Below are positions 49,784 to 54,762 of a stretch of DNA of 54,762 bases, piece after piece. This DNA is from Treponema sp. Its GTDB lineage: Bacteria; Spirochaetota; Spirochaetia; Treponematales; Breznakiellaceae. The notes below the pieces were generated by a model. The model was not told the origin of the DNA. It did not search any database and was given only the letters and a program-made list of their open reading frames with translations. The translations under genes and the position numbers were made by a program. How positions within the stretch are numbered: the stretch's first letter is position 1; each line of letters opens with the position of its first letter. The DNA lies in contig WRIB01000007.1 of the NCBI GenBank assembly GCA_009782955.1, forward strand, positions 1 to 54,762, written 5' to 3'.

Positions 49784-50599
49784 GTGAGATCGGGAAAAGA
49801 ACTGGCGTTGGATAACAAAATCCTCGAAAAGGCACGATCCTTAAAACTTTCAGGAAAAACAGAACGGATCGCAGAACTGCTTTTGCAAGACGATGAAATC
49901 CAGGCCATGCAGGAATACGCAAACGAAGTTTCCATTATTAGGCTTAAATACAATGATCACGGCCCGGTTCATATGCGGACAGTGGCGCTCAATTCCCTGA
50001 TTATGATGGAATTACTCAGACAGGCGGAAGTTAAAACAAGCCTCGAAAAAGAAGATGCCGGAGAATTCGAAGACAGTCTTTCCGCAGTATTCTGCGGAGC
50101 TTTTCTTCACGATATTGGAATGGGTGCAGGACGGCAGGACCACGAACTGCACAGCGCTTATATGGCCTATCCCATTCTTAGCCGGATTCTTGCCGTGGTT
50201 TATAACAATTCAGTTCAGAAACAGGCGATGATCCGTGCCATGGCTATAGAATCAATTTCCGGCCACATGGGAACCAGGTCAATAACTTCTCTGGAAGCGG
50301 GTATAGTTCAGGTTGCCGACGGTTGCGATATGAAGAAAGGCCGTGCACGCATCCCGCTGATCATAGCGGGAGGTCCCCGTATCGGCGACATACATCAGTA
50401 TTCCGCTCAGGCCATTGAAGAACTTACAATAACAGCAGGAAAAGAAAAACCCATCAGCATCCGTATAGATATGTCGAGCGAAGTGGGATTATTTCAGGTA
50501 GAGGAAGTACTGCATACCAAAATCGCATCGGGAACGGCTAAAAACCATATAGAACTCTATGCGATATTAAACGGCGGCGAGCCAAAGAGGTATTTATGA
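49784..50599 (+). CDS. HD domain phosphohydrolase
   Basis: A 271-aa HD-superfamily protein. H in N-D-H-G-P-V-H-M (about 60-67), the H-D pair in G-A-F-L-H-D-I-G-M-G (about 107-116) and H in Q-D-H-E-L-H-S-A (about 121-128) give the metal-site pattern of the family. The substrate (nucleotide or cyclic nucleotide) is not deducible. I chose GTG 49784, 7 nt after AGGAG; an ATG at 49778 is only 1 nt from the ribosome site. It overlaps the HAD gene by 4 nt. Confidence 0.78.
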   Translation: MRSGKELALDNKILEKARSLKLSGKTERIAELLLQDDEIQAMQEYANEVSIIRLKYNDHGPVHMRTVALNSLIMMELLRQAEVKTSLEKEDAGEFEDSLSAVFCGAFLHDIGMGAGRQDHELHSAYMAYPILSRILAVVYNNSVQKQAMIRAMAIESISGHMGTRSITSLEAGIVQVADGCDMKKGRARIPLIIAGGPRIGDIHQYSAQAIEELTITAGKEKPISIRIDMSSEVGLFQVEEVLHTKIASGTAKNHIELYAILNGGEPKRYL

Positions 50600-51321
50600 A
50601 CAAGACGAAGGCAATTATATTTGACATGGACGGAGTGTTATGCGATTCCGAATGGTTTATTGCCGAGGCAGGCCGGCTTATGTTTAAGGAAATTCACGAT
50701 GTTGATGTTATTCGCGAAGATTTTCACCCTTTTGTAGGCCTGGGAGAAAATCGCTTCCTGGGAGGAGTAGCGGAAAAGTACCAGATAAAGGACTTTAGCA
50801 TAGAGCGGGACAAGGCGAAAACCTACGAGATTTATGTTGAACTTGTAAAAAAACCCGGGGCGCTTAAAGCACTGCCGGGTGCAATAGACTTTGTCCACCA
50901 TTCAAGAGAGTTGGGCCTAAAAACAGCCCTGGCTACTTCTGCCGATCAAATCAAGATGATGGCAAACCTGGAAGCCGTCGGGCTAATCAACAACGAACAG
51001 TGGTCCGACAACATCGGCCTGGCTGCCGCCATAGAAGCCGCCGCCAGAAATAAAGTTTTTGATGCCATGGTAAACGGCCTTGATGCACAACGGCAAAAAC
51101 CTTACCCGGACCTGTTTCTGGAAGCCGCCTCCCGGCTGGAAGAAGACCCTGCCAACTGCTGGGTAATAGAAGATTCACTGGGCGGGATCGAAGCTGCCAA
51201 AGCAGCCGGTATGCGCTGCCTTGCACTGCTTACAAGCTTCCCGGAAGACGATATAAAAGCAGCAGGACCGGATAAAATTGCCAAAGATTTAAGCGCCATT
51301 ACGCCGGAAGAATTATTGTAA
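50596..51321 (+). CDS. HAD-family phosphatase / phosphoglucomutase-like hydrolase
   Basis: A 241-aa HAD hydrolase of the beta-phosphoglucomutase type. Motif I F-D-M-D-G-V-L-C-D-S-E is at 9-19, motif II is A-T-S-A-D (about 114-118), the motif III Lys lies in K-P-Y-P-D-L-F-L-E (about 178-186) and motif IV is V-I-E-D-S-L-G-G-I-E-A-A (about 196-207). The cap domain lies between motifs I and II. A sugar phosphate is the likely substrate, fitting the dehydrogenase two genes upstream. It starts inside the stop codon of the HD gene. Confidence 0.85.
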   Translation: MNKTKAIIFDMDGVLCDSEWFIAEAGRLMFKEIHDVDVIREDFHPFVGLGENRFLGGVAEKYQIKDFSIERDKAKTYEIYVELVKKPGALKALPGAIDFVHHSRELGLKTALATSADQIKMMANLEAVGLINNEQWSDNIGLAAAIEAAARNKVFDAMVNGLDAQRQKPYPDLFLEAASRLEEDPANCWVIEDSLGGIEAAKAAGMRCLALLTSFPEDDIKAAGPDKIAKDLSAITPEELL

Positions 51322-51331
51322 GGCTGAATCG

Positions 51332-52612
51332 CTAACCGATCACAACACGGCAGTAGCGTTTTTTTCCGGCCCGTAAAACAAGTTCCCCGGCGGCGTCTAA
51401 TGCATCCGCACCGATAATTGCCTTTACATCGGATATTGATTCATTGCCGACAAAGGCGCCTCCCTGTTCTACCAGGCGGCGGGCTTCGCTCTTTGTGGCG
51501 GCAAGTCCTGCGTCGGTAAAAAGGTCTACAATATTATAGCCGGTTTCAAACTTTGAACGGCTTAACGAAACGGTTGGTATTGCGTCCCGATTGCCGCCGC
51601 CGCCAAAGGCAGCTTTTGCTCCTGCCAGAGCTTTGTCTGCTTCGTCTTTACCGTGAATCAATGCCGTTATTTCCCAGGCCAGACGTTCTTTTGCTTCGTT
51701 GGGATTTTTTTCTGCTGTACAGAGTTTTTCACACTCTTCCGCCGGAAGAAAGGTAAACATCAAAAGAAAACGTTTTGTATCGGCATCCGGTACATTACGC
51801 CAGTACTGAAAAAAATCATACGTGCTGGTCATGGCCGGATCAAGAAAAAGCGCTCCTTTTTCGGTCTTGCCCATTTTCTTGCCGTCAGAAGTGGTTACCA
51901 GGGGAAAGGTCATACCGAACACTTCCTTACCTTCTATGCGGCGTATCAGGTCTACGCCGGCGACAATGTTTCCCCATTGATCATCTCCGCCTATCTGGAG
52001 CGTGTTGCCGTAACGCCGGAACAATTCCAGGTAATCATAACTTTGCAAAAGCTGGTAGTTAAATTCAAGAAAAGACAGGCCTTGTTCCAGTCTCTGTTTG
52101 TACGCTTCAAAACTCAGCATGCGATTTACCGAAAAATGGCTGCCGATTTCCCGGAGAAAATCAATATAATTCAGATTGGCGAGCCAGTCTTTGTTATTTG
52201 CAAAAATATGTTCGCCGCTTTTTTTGGATGCAGCGGCAGCAGTTTTTGCAACAACAGCAGCGTCTGCCGCGGCGGTATTTGCAAGAAAATAGTTCAATTG
52301 ACGGGACACCAGAGCAGCATTTTCATCAAGTGTTTCGTAACTAAGGATCTTCCGCGTTTCGGTTTTTCCCGAAGGATCGCCGATTCGGGCAGTTCCGGCG
52401 CCGATAAGGCATATACCTTTGTGTCCGGCATGTACCAGATGGCTTAACGCAAAGAAAGGAACCATATGCCCGATATGAAGCGAGGGCGCTGTCGGATCAA
52501 CACCAATATAAAAAGTAACCTGGCCGGAATCCATGGCTGCGGATAACCCTTCCGTGTTGGTACATTGGGATAAAAATCCCCTTTCTTTAAGAGTAACAAT
52601 AGCTGTGTTCAT
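51332..52612 (-). CDS. tyrS: tyrosyl-tRNA synthetase
   Basis: A 426-aa class I aminoacyl-tRNA synthetase. H-I-G-H is at 46-49, the tyrosine pocket segment Y-D-Y-L-E-L at about 192-197, and K-M-G-K-T (246-250) stands in place of KMSKS. A C-terminal S4-like RNA-binding domain (about 355-426) includes A-R-R-L-V-E-Q-G-G-A-F. It charges tRNA-Tyr. It starts 13 nt beyond the motB stop on the same strand, so it may be transcribed with the flagellar genes. Confidence 0.93.
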   Translation of the reverse strand: MNTAIVTLKERGFLSQCTNTEGLSAAMDSGQVTFYIGVDPTAPSLHIGHMVPFFALSHLVHAGHKGICLIGAGTARIGDPSGKTETRKILSYETLDENAALVSRQLNYFLANTAAADAAVVAKTAAAASKKSGEHIFANNKDWLANLNYIDFLREIGSHFSVNRMLSFEAYKQRLEQGLSFLEFNYQLLQSYDYLELFRRYGNTLQIGGDDQWGNIVAGVDLIRRIEGKEVFGMTFPLVTTSDGKKMGKTEKGALFLDPAMTSTYDFFQYWRNVPDADTKRFLLMFTFLPAEECEKLCTAEKNPNEAKERLAWEITALIHGKDEADKALAGAKAAFGGGGNRDAIPTVSLSRSKFETGYNIVDLFTDAGLAATKSEARRLVEQGGAFVGNESISDVKAIIGADALDAAGELVLRAGKKRYCRVVIG

Positions 52613-52625
52613 TAAAAAATAGCTC

Positions 52626-53354
52626 CTACAAATGTCCTTCGTCCAGAATAACGATATCCACCCTGCGGTTATTCATTCTTCCTTCGGCTGTATCGTCATT
52701 GCTTATTGGCATTGTAGCAGCAAAACCCGCAACCTGGAAGCGGTTCTCGTCCACTCCTATATCAGCAAGGTAGTGGAGTACCGCAAGAGAACGGGCTGTA
52801 GAAAGTTCCCAGTTGGAAGGCCAAATTGATGGATCTGTATCGTAACCGTCTGTATGGCCTTCTATTCTGAAACGGCGGTTTGTAACTTCCTGAGAATTTA
52901 AAAGAGAGGCCAGTCGGAGCAATATGTCACGGCTGTCTTCGTAATTGATTTCTGCACTGGCAGGGGCAAAGAAAAGATCAGATGCAAGGCTGATGATTAT
53001 GCCCCGCTCAGTAGGAATAACCTTGATCTTGTTGGACTTTACTTCCGGTTCAAAAAGACTATGAGCTCTTCTGGCAGCGGTGCCCAGCTGGCGTCCCCGA
53101 TCCAAAGAAGGCATTTCCATAATGGTATTTCCAAGGTCGGCGCTTTTTCCCGGAGAAATAGTATTCCCGCCGGTAGAAGCCCCCATACCAATGGCGTTAA
53201 AAGCGGAAATCATCTGCTGAAGTACGATAGGGTCGGCATCATCCGGATTAAAAAGAGCGACAAAGAAGCAAAGCATAAGTGTAACCATGTCGGAATAAGT
53301 TACAATCCAGTCGCCTGATGCTTTTTTAGCTTCTTTTTTTGCCTTCTTCGCCAT
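52626..53354 (-). CDS. motB: flagellar stator protein MotB
   Basis: A 242-aa protein with a short Lys-rich N-terminus, one membrane helix (about 16-35) bearing the proton-carrying Asp in T-Y-S-D-M-V-T-L (D22), a linker, and an OmpA-type peptidoglycan-binding domain (about 125-240; F-R-I-E-G-H-T-D-G then the late N-R-R-V-D-I). It anchors the MotA/B stator to the wall. It follows motA after 72 nt. In well-known spirochaete operons fliL comes next, but here tyrS follows. Confidence 0.93.
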   Translation of the reverse strand: MAKKAKKEAKKASGDWIVTYSDMVTLMLCFFVALFNPDDADPIVLQQMISAFNAIGMGASTGGNTISPGKSADLGNTIMEMPSLDRGRQLGTAARRAHSLFEPEVKSNKIKVIPTERGIIISLASDLFFAPASAEINYEDSRDILLRLASLLNSQEVTNRRFRIEGHTDGYDTDPSIWPSNWELSTARSLAVLHYLADIGVDENRFQVAGFAATMPISNDDTAEGRMNNRRVDIVILDEGHL

Positions 53355-53426
53355 TCTTCTTCCTAATTTTTACTTTTCCAAAATGTCAGATTTTGGAAAA
53401 GCTTCCTTAGATTTATTTGAATCAAT

Positions 53427-54209
53427 CTAATCCTTCAGTACTTCGTTTTCTACGGCTTTACGATCTGCCGGTTCCAGATAGGACAGGAGTTTCATGGCAA
53501 GGATACGCGGGTTATCTCCGGCCTGAATGGAAAGAACCCCTTCTATCTGCATTTCCTTTACAAGGGTTTCTGCAGCATCCTTTCCGGATAGTTTTCCGGA
53601 AATAGGTATTAATATTAAGTTGGCCATCATTGAACCGTACAAAGTGGTAATAAGAGCAACAGCCATGTTCGGTCCCAGGGCGCTTTTGTCTTCCAGGTTT
53701 TTTAACATACCAATAAGACCGATAACCGTCCCCAACATTCCAAGGCCGGGTGCAAGCGTTGCCCACATATTAACAGAGCCAATTTTTTCTGCATGGCGGC
53801 CCTGCAGCTGGCTTAGTTCATTTTCCATAAGAGTACGGATAATTTCCGCATCGGTGCCGTCTACCACGAGCCTAAGGCCCTTTTTCATAAATTCATCGTC
53901 AAGATCTTCCAGTTCTTCTTCCAGAGCCAGAAGCCCTTCGCGGCGGGCTTTTTCCGACATTCCCATAAGTTTGGTGATGATCCCTCTTTCGTCGAAAGAA
54001 GTTACCTTCATGGCCAAACTCATTATATTGAAGATCCCAAGGGCTCCGGATATACCGCTGAAAGTAAAAAGAGCAAACCATGAACCCAGTACAACGATCA
54101 ATACCGAAGGAATGTCCACAAAGGTAAGAAGCCCAGAACCACCGGTAATTATACCGAGTCCAATCATGGCAAAACAGCCGGCCAGGCCGATTATGGTTCC
54201 TATATCCAT
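53427..54209 (-). CDS. motA: flagellar stator protein MotA
   Basis: A 260-aa membrane protein with four helices (about 5-27, 33-52, 148-168, 180-203), the usual MotA layout, and a cytoplasmic loop with charged residues for contact with FliG. The P-G-L-G-M-L-G-T-V-I-G-L-I-G-M segment (helix 3) is typical. Together with MotB it forms the torque-generating proton channel of the periplasmic flagella. It starts 7 nt after flbD ends. Confidence 0.93.
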   Translation of the reverse strand: MDIGTIIGLAGCFAMIGLGIITGGSGLLTFVDIPSVLIVVLGSWFALFTFSGISGALGIFNIMSLAMKVTSFDERGIITKLMGMSEKARREGLLALEEELEDLDDEFMKKGLRLVVDGTDAEIIRTLMENELSQLQGRHAEKIGSVNMWATLAPGLGMLGTVIGLIGMLKNLEDKSALGPNMAVALITTLYGSMMANLILIPISGKLSGKDAAETLVKEMQIEGVLSIQAGDNPRILAMKLLSYLEPADRKAVENEVLKD

Positions 54210-54216
54210 ATATTAC

Positions 54217-54432
54217 CTACTCCTCGTTTTTAAAGGCGCCAATCTGTTTGCGGTATTCCACAATCCTGTCAATCAATTCTTCCACGGTTTCCCTGACTAC
54301 AACATGCTTTCCGGATAACATTAAAAGTGTTGTATCCGGATGAACTTCGATGGATTCAATTTGATGAGGATTGATGTAATATTCCTTTTCGTTCAGTCTG
54401 GTTACTTTTATCATCGCTTTAATAAAGTGCAC
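54217..54432 (-). CDS. flbD: FlbD family flagellar protein
   Basis: A 71-aa protein of the FlbD/SwrD family: I-K-V-T-R-L-N-E-K-E-Y-Y-I-N-P (about 8-22), E-V-H-P-D-T-T-L (about 30-37) and V-V-V-R-E-T-V-E-E-L-I-D (about 45-56). In Bacillus, SwrD supports stator power. The order flgE-flbD-motA-motB on one strand matches other spirochaetes. The ATG at 54432 may be followed by an alternative start a few codons later. Confidence 0.88.
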   Translation of the reverse strand: MHFIKAMIKVTRLNEKEYYINPHQIESIEVHPDTTLLMLSGKHVVVRETVEELIDRIVEYRKQIGAFKNEE

Positions 54433-54547
54433 GGTAAAGAGCGAAGAGCAGCATCCGCTGAGTTAATCAGCATTCTGCCCTTCACCCTCTACACACTAAG
54501 CGAAAGCTCACAACTAAGCTTCGCTCAGTATTTCACTTCTCCCTTTA

Positions 54548-54762
54548 CTAGCGTTTCAACTGCAAGAGTTCCTGCAGCATCTGATCCGCCGTTTGTATGG
54601 TTCTGGAGTTGGCCTGGAAACCTCTCTGGGTTACGATCATATCAACAAACTGATCGGCTAAATCCACATTGGACATTTCCAGTGTACCGGCAATAATTTT
54701 TCCCTTACCGGCAATACGAGCAGGTCCGATATTCGCGAGCCCTGAGTTGGTGGACTGAACAA
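54548..54762 (-). CDS. flgE: flagellar hook protein FlgE, C-terminal part (5' end outside)
   Basis: The window ends inside this gene. The 71 visible residues carry the conserved C-terminal hook/rod motif: [16 protein letters not shown], then [21 protein letters not shown]. These helices polymerise in the hook core. The stop is TAG 54548-54550. The next 115 nt before flbD hold no gene that I can see. FlgE rather than another rod/hook protein is favoured by the neighbouring flbD-motA-motB. Confidence 0.85.
   Translation of the reverse strand, partial: VQSTNSGLANIGPARIAGKGKIIAGTLEMSNVDLADQFVDMIVTQRGFQANSRTIQTADQMLQELLQLKR

Noticed and set aside
51653..52447. 264-codon open frame on the plus strand opposite tyrS
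   Set aside because: Fully antisense to tyrS, which has all synthetase motifs; composition is that of a mirror frame.
53527..54318. 263-codon open frame on the plus strand opposite motA
   Set aside because: Antisense shadow of an unmistakable motA gene; Ser/Pro/Arg-rich composition and no ribosome site or known motifs.
1..54762. CRISPR arrays or insertion sequences
   Set aside because: No regular repeat-spacer series, transposase gene or terminal inverted repeats with target duplications were seen anywhere.

Overview
The window looks like a chromosomal segment of a spirochaete, most likely a Treponema-type (Treponemataceae/Breznakiellaceae) bacterium. The evidence is the flgE-flbD-motA-motB order at the right end, many small signal-peptide beta-barrel or lipoproteins, and an eight-gene MoxR/DUF58/SpoIIM/RDD operon. 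The genus is an inference from gene content; no rRNA is present.

Layout. (1) 1-5.1 kb: part of a phage-derived module, nearly all on the minus strand and running off the left edge. It holds two beta-class DNA methyltransferases, a DnaC-like helicase loader, a DUF4326 protein, a DUF4406 protein, a stand-alone GGQ (release-factor catalytic domain) protein, a tRNA-like gene with an odd anticodon arm and several very small overlapping genes. (2) 5.4-13.3 kb: housekeeping genes (phosphodiesterase, rlmE, polyprenyl synthetase, bifunctional nuclease, LysM/M23 peptidase), an ACT-butyrate kinase fusion and two outer-membrane proteins. (3) 13.3-16.4 kb: DUF1361 and rlmB, preceded on the same strand by a PmeII-type restriction-modification pair that looks inserted. 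(4) 16.4-24.5 kb: a tightly overlapping MoxR operon. (5) 24.6-39.1 kb: an MBL-fold hydrolase, an outer-membrane protein, then an L-rhamnose locus: AraC regulator, FucI/AraA-like isomerase, ABC importer, mutarotase, aldolase, RhaA, and on the other strand an SDR and a PHP protein. (6) 39.1-43 kb: CHASE2 adenylate cyclase, M48 protease and SH3 protein, apparently in one operon with the PHP and SDR genes. (7) 43-51.3 kb: phosphotransbutyrylase, a lipoprotein with a long structured leader, ctpA, rsmE, a WecG/TagA glycosyltransferase, a sorbose-phosphate-reductase-like dehydrogenase, an HD protein and a HAD phosphatase. (8) 51.3-54.8 kb: tyrS and the motB-motA-flbD-flgE flagellar genes.

How the genes work together. 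The rhamnose region provides import, anomer conversion, isomerisation and aldol cleavage, with the SDR plausibly handling lactaldehyde; no rhamnulokinase is visible. The Buk fusion and the distant Ptb can together convert (branched) acyl-CoA to acid plus ATP. The phage module is a compact, translationally coupled early/replication set.

The observations I rate highest are the phage GGQ protein beside a tRNA-like gene, the ALS-type ACT domain fused to butyrate kinase, and the structured leader upstream of the lipoprotein gene. Homology calls are from recognition of motifs only; no database search was possible.
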